Shown here: positions 56,640-64,000 of the stretch, piece by piece | How positions within the stretch are numbered: the stretch's first letter is position 1 | Layout of the letters: each line of letters begins with the position of its first letter | NCBI RefSeq assembly: GCF_002150785.1 | Contig: NZ_MTAZ01000018.1 | Span: 1 to 64,000, forward strand | Source: Arenibacter amylolyticus | GTDB taxonomy: Bacteria; Bacteroidota; Bacteroidia; Flavobacteriales; Flavobacteriaceae | Reading direction: 5' to 3' | DNA: 64,000 bases | Notes under the pieces: generated by a model | Databases searched by the model: none | Seen by the model: only the letters and a program-made list of their open reading frames with translations | Told to the model about the DNA's origin: nothing | Made by a program: the position numbers and the translations under genes

Positions 56640-56642
56640 GCT

Positions 56643-57035
56643 ATGCATTTAGAGACACCAAAAAGAACCGTAAACAAAAGCAATAAGGAAGTTTTCGATT
56701 TTCTGAACGACATAAAGAATTTTGAAACTTTAATGCCCAGCAACATCAGCAAGTTTGAAGTCCTTAATGAGGATCGGTTTTTATTTGCTTTGAAGGGAAT
56801 GCCGGAAATTGTCCTTCAGAAAAAAGATCAAACCCCCCATTCCCAAGTTGTTCTTGGAGCTGCTAGCGACAAACTTCCTTTCACCTTAACGGCAGATATT
56901 ACTGAAGTAAGCGACGCTCAGAGTGAGGTAACCCTAAGTTTTGAGGGTGAATTCAATGCCATGATGGCAATGATGATTAAATCGCCCATCACTAATTTTA
57001 TGGGTACCCTGTCCGAAAATCTAGCCAAGCTTTAA
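56643..57035 (+). CDS. SRPBCC family protein
   Basis: A 130-residue START-like domain protein (polyketide cyclase/dehydrase superfamily) of the type common in Bacteroidota. It starts with MHLETPKRTVNKSNKEVFDF and has the helix LSFEGEFNAMMAMMIKSPIT near the C-terminus. It lies 3 bp after pyrE and is cotranscribed. The hydrophobic ligand is unknown. Confidence 0.85.
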   Translation: MHLETPKRTVNKSNKEVFDFLNDIKNFETLMPSNISKFEVLNEDRFLFALKGMPEIVLQKKDQTPHSQVVLGAASDKLPFTLTADITEVSDAQSEVTLSFEGEFNAMMAMMIKSPITNFMGTLSENLAKL

Positions 57036-57194
57036 AACTTGAGATAAAAATACCCAGCGAGGGTTGATACTACCGCAGTTTTAAAAGGTGTTTTAACCTA
57101 GGAATAGGTAGTTTCAACCCAATTTATTTTCATCACCAAAAGCCTAACTAGAGAAAATGCCCTGCTCAGACTAAAGCCTAGCAACTTGCTTATG

Positions 57195-57926
57195 CTAGTA
57201 CATCATCTGCACCTCTTTTAGATCGAACTCCTGCACGCTATCATCCTCTAATTGGATTAACAACTTTCCAGTACGGGACACGCCCTGTATCATCCCCATA
57301 AACAATTGGTTCTCCTTATTCTTAAAGGCAGTAGGCATCCCCTTTCTAAAAAGTCGCGCTTCATACTGACTACCCAGCTCCTTAAATTGCCCCTCTTCCA
57401 GGAGCTTTAAATATTTTTTTAACTGGTCTATGATTGCCAGAAGCACCTTTTCCAAGTCAAAATCGCGCCCAAATAATAGCTTTAGGGAGGAAACCTTGGG
57501 CAGGTTTTGAAAATTTAATTGGTTTACATTGAGTCCGATTCCTATTATACAGCTATGAATTAACTGCCCCGAAAGGATATTTTCTATTAAAATACCGCAA
57601 ATCTTAGTCCGACCTGACATAATGTCGTTGGGCCATTTAATTCTTAAACTAGGCACTTCCAGTTGGTCTAAGGCAGAATGGATGGCTAAGGAGACACTTA
57701 TATTGATCCAAAACCGCTGTGCTACCGTCACGCCCTCATACCGCTTCAACACACTAAAGGTCAGGTTCTTACCAGGCTCAGAAATCCAACTAGTGCCCAT
57801 TTGCCCCCTACCCTTCGTCTGTTTTTCGGTGGTTACAACGGTAAAATCTACAAGTTGTCGATGCTGCATTAAGTCCTTTAAATACGCATTTGTAGATTCC
57901 GTGGCACTAAGTTTGATTAACTGCAT
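57195..57926 (-). CDS. birA: Biotin--[acetyl-CoA-carboxylase] ligase
   Basis: A 243-residue biotin protein ligase. TTEKQTKGRGQMGTSW (biotinyl-AMP loop), LTFSVLKRYE, RIKWPNDIMSGRTKICGIL and GIGLNVNQ are present. There is no N-terminal winged-helix domain, so it is a class I ligase without repressor function. It biotinylates the carboxyl carrier protein of fatty-acid synthesis. Confidence 0.95.
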   Translation of the reverse strand: MQLIKLSATESTNAYLKDLMQHRQLVDFTVVTTEKQTKGRGQMGTSWISEPGKNLTFSVLKRYEGVTVAQRFWINISVSLAIHSALDQLEVPSLRIKWPNDIMSGRTKICGILIENILSGQLIHSCIIGIGLNVNQLNFQNLPKVSSLKLLFGRDFDLEKVLLAIIDQLKKYLKLLEEGQFKELGSQYEARLFRKGMPTAFKNKENQLFMGMIQGVSRTGKLLIQLEDDSVQEFDLKEVQMMY

Positions 57927-58017
57927 TTACAATTGTATGTTTATAATATAATGTATTGTTAAAAACAATGCTTAAAAAAACAAAATTATAATAACTTTGT
58001 AGAAATAAATTTATTGA

Positions 58018-58395
58018 ATGCAAAAAAGGAAAAGTAGCGTAGATGAGTTAATCGCTTTAATCATAAGTGGCATAGAAGAAGTTAAAGGGCACGATATTAA
58101 ATTACTAGATCTTAGAGAAATTGAGAACACTGTTTGTGACTACTTTATTATATGCAGCGGTACTTCCAACACCCATGTTAACGCCATAGCGGGCTCTATC
58201 CAAAAAATTGTAAGTAAGGCTATACAAGACAAACCATGGCACGTAGAAGGCTCTGATAATGCCGAATGGGTGTTAATGGACTATGTCAACGTTGTGACGC
58301 ACGTCTTTCAGAAACGGGTTAGAGAATATTATGACATAGAAGGTCTTTGGGGAGACGCCAAGGTAACCTTAGTTGAAAGTAGCTTCAATCAGTAA
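58018..58395 (+). CDS. rsfS: Ribosome silencing factor RsfS
   Basis: A 125-residue protein binding L14 and blocking subunit joining under starvation. DYFIICSGTSNTHVNAIAGSI, WHVEGSDNAEWVLMDY and VTHVFQKRVREYYDIEGLWG are the family core. A TAACTTTG box (57992-57999) lies 18 nt before the ATG, without a clear -33 element. It is first of a run with ftsH (9-bp gap). Confidence 0.95.
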   Translation: MQKRKSSVDELIALIISGIEEVKGHDIKLLDLREIENTVCDYFIICSGTSNTHVNAIAGSIQKIVSKAIQDKPWHVEGSDNAEWVLMDYVNVVTHVFQKRVREYYDIEGLWGDAKVTLVESSFNQ

Positions 58396-58404
58396 AAAAG
58401 AATA

Positions 58405-60465
58405 ATGGCAAAAGAAAATAATACAGGTCCTAAAAAACCAAAATTTAATACTTGGTGGATATACGGAATTATAGCAGTAATGCTTATTGGGTTTCAATTT
58501 TTCGGTAGTGGAAATTTTGCAAACACCAAAAAAGCGACTACCTCAGAACTACATGAATTTCTGAGAAATGGGGACATCAAAAGAATCCTGGTAATCACCA
58601 ATACCAAACAGGCAAAGGTATTCCTTCATCCAGAGGCACTTAAGAAATCCGTTCACAAAGATGTGTCGGATCCAGCCTTTTCCATGAGTGCTACGGCTAC
58701 CCCGCAATACACCGTGAATTACGGGGATCAGCAGAATTTTGAGAATGAAATAAAAGCTATTAAAGACGAGAATACCAGCTTGGATACCGAGGTGGTCTAC
58801 GACCAAGAATCCAATGTATTTGGCGATCTTATTTTTACCCTTTTACCCTTTATCTTAATTATAGGTATTTGGATCTACCTGATGAGACGTATGTCTGGCG
58901 GTGCCGGTGGTGGTGCAGGCGGACAGATATTCAACATCGGAAAATCTAAGGCAAAACTTTTTGACGAAAAGACAGACACCAGAACTTCCTTTAAGGACGT
59001 TGCTGGTTTGGAAGGCGCTAAGGAAGAAGTGGAAGAAATTGTAGAATTCCTTAAGAATCCTGATAAATACACTTCTCTGGGAGGAAAAATCCCCAAAGGA
59101 GCCCTCTTAGTAGGACCTCCAGGAACTGGTAAAACCTTATTGGCCAAGGCCGTTGCAGGAGAAGCCCAAGTTCCTTTCTTTTCCCTTTCTGGATCAGATT
59201 TTGTGGAAATGTTCGTAGGGGTGGGCGCCTCTAGGGTTAGGGACTTATTTAAACAAGCAAAGGATAAATCCCCTTCTATTATTTTTATAGATGAGATTGA
59301 TGCAATTGGTAGGGCCAGAGGAAAGAATAGCCTCACCGGATCTAACGACGAAAGGGAAAATACCCTTAACCAGTTATTGACGGAAATGGACGGTTTTGGC
59401 ACTAACACCAATGTTATTGTACTTGCCGCTACCAACAGGGCGGATGTTCTGGATAAGGCTTTAATGAGGGCTGGACGATTTGATAGACAGATCTATGTAG
59501 ACCTTCCAGACATTAGGGAACGAAAAGAGATATTTGAGGTTCATTTAAGACCTATTAAAACCGCGGAAACCTTGGATGTAGACTTCCTAGCGAAGCAGAC
59601 TCCTGGATTCTCTGGTGCAGATATTGCCAACGTATGTAACGAAGCGGCCTTAATTGCAGCACGTAAAGAAAAGAAAGCGGTTAATAAGCAAGATTTCTTA
59701 GACGCTGTAGATAGAATTGTGGGCGGATTAGAGAAAAAGAATAAGATTATTACGCCTAGGGAAAAAGAAACTATTGCATATCACGAGGCCGGACACGCCA
59801 CCGTAAGCTGGATGCTGGAGCATGCTGCCCCCTTGGTAAAGGTAACTATTGTCCCCAGAGGACAATCTTTAGGAGCCGCCTGGTACCTACCGGAAGAACG
59901 TCTAATTGTTAGACCAGATCAAATGAAGGATGAGATGTGTGCCGCCTTAGGAGGCCGAGCCGCAGAAAAGGTAATCTTTGATGAGATCTCTACCGGAGCG
60001 CTTAGCGATTTAGAAAAAATCACTAAACAAGCAAGAGCCATGGTAACCGTTTACGGTCTAAACGATAAGATTGGAAACCTCACCTACTACGATTCTTCTG
60101 GACAGAATGAGTACGGTTTCACCAAGCCCTATAGTGAGAAAACTGCCCAAGATATTGATTCTGAAATTTCTAAGTTGATAGAGGAACAATACCAAAGAGC
60201 TATTAAACTTCTAAGCGAAAACAAGGACAAGCTAAAAGAACTTGCTGAGCGATTATTGGAAAAAGAAGTTATCTTTAAGGACGATTTAGAGAAAATATTT
60301 GGGAAACGCCCTTTTGAAAAAGACCAATTATTGGAGGCCGAAGAAGCTGCCGATAAGAATAAAAAGAAGGGCACAGCGGAAACTACGGATACCAATACGA
60401 TAAAGGACGTAGAAGGAACCGAAGCAGAAGACAAAAACAAGATTGAGCCACAGGCAGAGAAATAA
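58405..60465 (+). CDS. ftsH: ATP-dependent zinc metalloprotease FtsH
   Basis: A 686-residue membrane AAA protease. Two membrane helices (about 16-34 and 142-160) flank a periplasmic domain. The AAA domain has Walker A GPPGTGKT (237-244), the pore loop FVEMFVGVGASR and Walker B IIFIDEIDAIGRARG. The protease domain has HEAGH (460-464). A Glu/Lys-rich acidic tail of about 50 residues closes the protein. It degrades misfolded membrane proteins and regulators such as LpxC in other bacteria. Confidence 0.98.
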   Translation: MAKENNTGPKKPKFNTWWIYGIIAVMLIGFQFFGSGNFANTKKATTSELHEFLRNGDIKRILVITNTKQAKVFLHPEALKKSVHKDVSDPAFSMSATATPQYTVNYGDQQNFENEIKAIKDENTSLDTEVVYDQESNVFGDLIFTLLPFILIIGIWIYLMRRMSGGAGGGAGGQIFNIGKSKAKLFDEKTDTRTSFKDVAGLEGAKEEVEEIVEFLKNPDKYTSLGGKIPKGALLVGPPGTGKTLLAKAVAGEAQVPFFSLSGSDFVEMFVGVGASRVRDLFKQAKDKSPSIIFIDEIDAIGRARGKNSLTGSNDERENTLNQLLTEMDGFGTNTNVIVLAATNRADVLDKALMRAGRFDRQIYVDLPDIRERKEIFEVHLRPIKTAETLDVDFLAKQTPGFSGADIANVCNEAALIAARKEKKAVNKQDFLDAVDRIVGGLEKKNKIITPREKETIAYHEAGHATVSWMLEHAAPLVKVTIVPRGQSLGAAWYLPEERLIVRPDQMKDEMCAALGGRAAEKVIFDEISTGALSDLEKITKQARAMVTVYGLNDKIGNLTYYDSSGQNEYGFTKPYSEKTAQDIDSEISKLIEEQYQRAIKLLSENKDKLKELAERLLEKEVIFKDDLEKIFGKRPFEKDQLLEAEEAADKNKKKGTAETTDTNTIKDVEGTEAEDKNKIEPQAEK

Positions 60466-60524
60466 AACCTGTTTTAATCCGTTGTTTTCTTAGAACCGAT
60501 TGCTAATGAGGCGTTTAAATTTTA

Positions 60525-61136
60525 ATGGATTTGTTTAAAAAACTTTTTGGGGGAGGCAAAAAACAAGTTTCCAAGGAAACAAAGGAGACTAGAGGGCAGC
60601 ATATGCCCGATCTACAGATCCCCGTAGACGAAAAGTTCACCATAAACTTTAAAAGCAATGGAGGTAAATTCCTTTATTGCGATTCCATTGAAGAGGTATA
60701 CGGCCATTTAGACAATATTATTATAGAAAATCAATGGCAAGACCAGACGTTTTTCACAATGGATAAGCGTTTGGAAGAAAAGTTCTCTAAACAAGACGTT
60801 ACTTTTACGGATCAACCCAGTAAAAGTAACGTCTTTTTTACTACCTGCGAACACCTAATTGGTCAAGATGGCTCCATATTGGTTTGCTCTAATCAACTAC
60901 GGGAAAGAAAGCTAAATGAGCTTCCTTCCAATTTAATCGTTTTTGCCACCACTAGCCAATTGGTAGAATCCATTCAGGAGGGATTAAAAACAATCAACAA
61001 GAAGTATAAAAAGCAAATTCCGGCCAATATCACAACCATTAAACATTTTATGCCCACCAATGAAAACTCTGATGATTTCTTAACTTACGGAAGTAGTTCT
61101 AAAAATCTATATCTATTACTTCTGGAAGACTTATAA
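60525..61136 (+). CDS. LUD domain protein (LutC/YkgG-like)
   Basis: A 203-residue LUD-domain protein. The family includes LutC of lactate oxidation, but here there are no lutA or lutB neighbours, and the gene sits between ftsH and cdsA. TCEHLIGQDGSILVCSNQL and LPSNLIVFATTSQLVESI form the core strands. It is 1 bp before cdsA, so it is cotranscribed. A role in lactate use is doubtful. Confidence 0.8.
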   Translation: MDLFKKLFGGGKKQVSKETKETRGQHMPDLQIPVDEKFTINFKSNGGKFLYCDSIEEVYGHLDNIIIENQWQDQTFFTMDKRLEEKFSKQDVTFTDQPSKSNVFFTTCEHLIGQDGSILVCSNQLRERKLNELPSNLIVFATTSQLVESIQEGLKTINKKYKKQIPANITTIKHFMPTNENSDDFLTYGSSSKNLYLLLLEDL

Positions 61137-61137
61137 T

Positions 61138-61941
61138 ATGAAGGAAATTTTAAGGCGGTTACTCACAGGCGCTGTATTTGTTATTTTACTTTTATCGGCC
61201 ATATTTTTAAGTTCCGATGCATTCGACTTCCTGTTTATGACCTTCGGTCTTATTTGCCTCTACGAATACAAACGTATGGTAAAGCTTAGAGGTTACCACG
61301 TCTTTATAGCCTACCTAGGATTGTGGTGGGCCTTTATCTATCTTGTTCAAGATAAGATTCTCATTAATATTTTGATGTTCGCAACAATAACAGTTAATTT
61401 TGCATTGTTATTTTATTTGTTTTCTGGAAAGGAAAAATTGTTCAACAACCTTCAAAAATTCTTAATAGGATTATTTTATATAGGTGGTGGATGTATCTTC
61501 CTAACCATGATTCCATATAAGGACAGTGATTTTGCACAATTTCTGATCATGGGTATTTTTATCTTGATCTGGGTGAATGATTCATTTGCTTACTTGGTAG
61601 GAAAAAGTGTGGGTAGAACAAAGTTATACCCCTCAGTTTCGCCTAAAAAGACCATAGAAGGTACCGTGGGAGGATACGTATTTGCGTTAATTGCTGCATA
61701 TTTCATGTCCAAATACGAAACCAATGTTTCCCTTATCCAATGGCTGATCCTGGCATCGGTTATTGTAGTAGCAGGAAGCTTGGGAGACTTGGTTGAATCC
61801 AAGTTTAAAAGAGCAGCCGGAGTAAAGGACAGCGGAGCCATTTTACCAGGCCATGGAGGTATGTTAGATCGTTTGGATAGTTTGGTTTTTGCCGCACCAT
61901 TTGCATATTTAACTTTAACAATGTTTAAGAATGTTTCATAA
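61138..61941 (+). CDS. cdsA: Phosphatidate cytidylyltransferase
   Basis: A 267-residue integral membrane enzyme making CDP-diacylglycerol from phosphatidate and CTP. About six to eight membrane helices are present. The C-terminal signature is intact: GSLGDLVESKFKRAAGVKDS, then GHGGMLDRLDSLVFAAPF. It overlaps psd by 11 bp, so the two steps of phosphatidylethanolamine synthesis nearest the membrane are coupled. Confidence 0.96.
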   Translation: MKEILRRLLTGAVFVILLLSAIFLSSDAFDFLFMTFGLICLYEYKRMVKLRGYHVFIAYLGLWWAFIYLVQDKILINILMFATITVNFALLFYLFSGKEKLFNNLQKFLIGLFYIGGGCIFLTMIPYKDSDFAQFLIMGIFILIWVNDSFAYLVGKSVGRTKLYPSVSPKKTIEGTVGGYVFALIAAYFMSKYETNVSLIQWLILASVIVVAGSLGDLVESKFKRAAGVKDSGAILPGHGGMLDRLDSLVFAAPFAYLTLTMFKNVS

Positions 61942-62593
61942 AGAAGGACAGAAGATTATTGTAACCACGTTTATACTGGTTTGTTCGGTTGTTTTGTTGG
62001 CTCATTATTTTATTGATATCAACTGGCTAAAACTGGGGCTACAGATTGGGGCATTGATTACCCTAATTATGATCCTTCAATTTTTTAGAAATCCCACCCG
62101 CAAAAGCACTAATAATTTTGACCACATCATAGCACCGGTAGATGGGAAGGTAGTGGTTATAGAAGAAGTAGAGGAAACAGAATACTTTAAGGACAAACGC
62201 CTACAAGTCTCTATTTTTATGTCACCTATTAACGTACATGTCACCCGTTATCCTGCTACGGGAGTTATTAAATTCTCCAAATACCATCCGGGTAAATTTT
62301 TGGTTGCCTGGCATCCAAAATCCAGCGAAGAGAATGAGCGAACCACGGTAGTACTTAATACTCCAAAGTTTGGGGATATTCTTTACCGCCAGATTGCTGG
62401 TGCATTGGCCCGTAGAATAGTAAACTACGCGGAAGTTGGCGAAAGCGTTCACCAAGGGGAAGACGCAGGATTTATTAAATTTGGCTCCAGAGTAGATTTG
62501 TTCCTACCCTTAGATAGCGCTATATGCGTTCAACTGGGTCAAAAGGTCATTGGAGCTAAAACATGCATAGCAACCACTAAGGTTGAGGAATAA
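61931..62593 (+). CDS. psd: Phosphatidylserine decarboxylase, short (PSD-B-like) family
   Basis: A 220-residue pyruvoyl enzyme precursor. Two membrane helices lie at the N-terminus (about 10-50). APVDGKVVVIEEVEE, SIFMSPINVHVTRYPA and the self-cleavage site GS in IKFGSRVDLFLP (near 180) define it. The Ser becomes the pyruvoyl group, leaving a small alpha chain of about 40 residues. It converts phosphatidylserine to phosphatidylethanolamine. Confidence 0.95.
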   Translation: MFHKEGQKIIVTTFILVCSVVLLAHYFIDINWLKLGLQIGALITLIMILQFFRNPTRKSTNNFDHIIAPVDGKVVVIEEVEETEYFKDKRLQVSIFMSPINVHVTRYPATGVIKFSKYHPGKFLVAWHPKSSEENERTTVVLNTPKFGDILYRQIAGALARRIVNYAEVGESVHQGEDAGFIKFGSRVDLFLPLDSAICVQLGQKVIGAKTCIATTKVEE

Positions 62594-62594
62594 C

Positions 62595-62864
62595 ATGGAA
62601 ACGGAAAGTAAACTACATAAGGAATTTTTGGAGGCGGTAAACTTTGTAAACGATTACACGGATCCGCTACCAGCAGATTTATTGCTTAAGTTATACGCCT
62701 ATTTCAAGATTGCTAACCGCAACTTTAGTCACCCGGGCAGCAGAACCCCTTTAATTAATGCCTTTAAGGCCAATGCTCTTATACAGGCCAAAAATGTGGG
62801 AATGGAAGAAGCCATGCAAAAGTATATTGCCTTGGTTAATCAAGAAATAAAAGCCAAACTTTAA
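62595..62864 (+). CDS. Acyl-CoA-binding protein
   Basis: An 89-residue four-helix ACBP. I start it at the ATG at 62595, 1 bp after the psd stop, rather than the TTG at 62583. FLEAVNFVNDYTDPLPADLLLKLYAYFKIA is the opening part of the fold, with Lys and Tyr in the acyl-CoA site; the end MQKYIALVNQ is typical. It sits behind cdsA and psd, so it probably delivers acyl-CoA for lipid synthesis. Confidence 0.87.
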   Translation: METESKLHKEFLEAVNFVNDYTDPLPADLLLKLYAYFKIANRNFSHPGSRTPLINAFKANALIQAKNVGMEEAMQKYIALVNQEIKAKL

Positions 62865-63137
62865 TGAACTACTGCCCGCTTAGGATATTATTGAATCCTG
62901 AGCTTAGGATGGTTTCATTAAAATTACCTATAATGAATTTACCCTACAATCTCTTTTATTAGCCTATTCCTAAAGTATATATGAGGCCATGCATAGCTCA
63001 CGGGGTATTGAGGCTAATACAGGGCCTATAATCCAATTTTAAGGCCTTCTAACACAACTTCCGTATTTACCAATACTAACTAGCCTTCTATCTTAATGCG
63101 ACCAAACTACCCCCTAGAAAACAGGCGGGAGTTCTTT

Positions 63138-64000
63138 CTACATTACTCCAAGCTTCTCTTCTTTTGGATGCTGCTCCTGCTCCGCTTGAAGGGTGTTTTT
63201 CCCTTCCCTAGGTTCCAAAAACGTAAAATAGACTCCGCCTAGGATAGTTCCTATAAAATAAACCAGCATCCCTAATTCGGCGCCGTATAAATAACCGCCC
63301 AATCCAAACCAATCCCCATAGAGTCCTAGCCAGGCAATACCTGCAAGACCCCTCCCCGCTTCTATCCATACGGCTTGCTTTTTTCCATCCATAAGGGTCG
63401 TATACCCATAGATCCCCACAAAAATAAATCCGCTGAACCACAAAAGACCTTCAAATCCTATAGCCCCATAATTATAAAACATAAACATCATGAGCAGCAA
63501 ACTCAGAATCATCTGTAAAACCGAATACACCTTCAATGCTATTGTTGCTTTTGGGCTGTATCGCTTAAACTGATACACATCTTTTATACCCTCCACCGGA
63601 TGAGATAGTATCACATCGGCAGGCCTCCAACCGGTGGGCATAAACCAAATGCGTATTTTATCCCAATAGCTACTAGTATACCAAGCATCCTTTATCATTC
63701 GCCATAAATGCTGGAAGTTGATCAGAATTGGATTCCACGTAGCCGCCGGCTTAAGCACCCCGTATTGTGGGGGCACCTCCTCCAACTCCTCCTGAAAGGT
63801 ACCAAACATGCGGTCCCAAATACAAAGTATCTGACCTAAATTCTTATCTATATATTCCGGATTAATGGCATGATGCACCCTGTGTTGGGAAGGGGTGACC
63901 AACACATACTCTAACCACCCCATTTTATTAATATGTCTCGTGTGATACCAAAATTGGGCAAACAAGTGAATAGGAGCCAACACCGCGATAACCTTATGCG
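63138..64000 (-). CDS. Sterol desaturase family protein, C-terminal part (cut by window edge)
   Basis: The frame is open to base 64000, so the N-terminus is outside. Visible histidine clusters of the fatty-acid hydroxylase/sterol desaturase family are HTRHI and HRVHHAIN, near the iron site, and ILCIWDRMFGTFQEE follows. Several membrane helices then form the C-terminal extension (about 150-260 of the visible part). It oxidises an unidentified lipid using a di-iron centre. It is convergent with the ACBP gene, with 273 bp between that hold no ORF or clear terminator. Confidence 0.85.
   Translation of the reverse strand, partial: HKVIAVLAPIHLFAQFWYHTRHINKMGWLEYVLVTPSQHRVHHAINPEYIDKNLGQILCIWDRMFGTFQEELEEVPPQYGVLKPAATWNPILINFQHLWRMIKDAWYTSSYWDKIRIWFMPTGWRPADVILSHPVEGIKDVYQFKRYSPKATIALKVYSVLQMILSLLLMMFMFYNYGAIGFEGLLWFSGFIFVGIYGYTTLMDGKKQAVWIEAGRGLAGIAWLGLYGDWFGLGGYLYGAELGMLVYFIGTILGGVYFTFLEPREGKNTLQAEQEQHPKEEKLGVM

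Overview
The window is chromosomal DNA of a marine-type Flavobacteriaceae bacterium (Bacteroidota). The signs are a type IX secretion/gliding gene set with a CHU_C C-terminal domain, promoters of the TTG-N19-TAnnTTTG type, almost no Shine-Dalgarno sequences except in front of rpsU, the tRNA-tuf-tRNA-secE-nusG-rplKAJL-rpoBC order, and many flavobacterial families (DUF3467, DUF2851, PorP/SprF). I see no insertion sequence, prophage, CRISPR array or rRNA operon. Most of the window is core genome.

Layout. 1-7.9 kb (minus): the start of a surface protein cut by the window edge, an Ig-repeat secreted protein, and an operon of CHU_C adhesin, PorP/SprF barrel and PorE-like OmpA protein. 8.3-9.9 kb (plus): prfC. 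9.9-25.9 kb (minus): the information-processing block, rpsU, xerC-like, hpf, tRNA-Thr, tRNA-Tyr, tRNA-Gly, tRNA-Thr, tuf, tRNA-Trp, secE, nusG, rplK, rplA, rplJ, rplL, rpoB, rpoC, DUF3467. 26-36 kb (minus): membrane and metabolic genes, namely an SMR exporter, an acyl-CoA dehydrogenase, an NSS symporter with an unlisted MetS small subunit, an AGCS symporter with unusual extra domains, and a DUF2851-PspC-potassium channel operon. 36.2-37.9 kb (plus): a MarR-nitroreductase-YceI unit with a promoter and palindromic operator. 38-45 kb (plus): a complete trpEGDCFBA operon behind a leader peptide with three Trp codons and an intrinsic terminator. 45-64 kb: mixed housekeeping genes (yaaA, an RluA-type synthase, PASTA protein, ddl, coaD, a two-component pair, M14 peptidase, Nudix, pyrE, birA) and a plus-strand run rsfS-ftsH-LUD-cdsA-psd-acyl-CoA-binding protein, ending in a truncated sterol-desaturase-family gene.

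The most informative signals are regulatory. They are a complete trp attenuator with a visible antiterminator alternative; a strong Shine-Dalgarno in front of rpsU in a genome that otherwise lacks them; an attenuator-like hairpin between rplL and rpoB; a promoter for the tRNA-tuf operon that overlaps the hpf terminator; and TAnnTTTG boxes ending exactly 4 nt before the ATG of xerC, ddl and pyrE. Four small genes or leader peptides (metS, THX, trpL and a 47-aa protein) were found by direct reading. Domain and family calls rest on motif recognition by eye; no database search was run.
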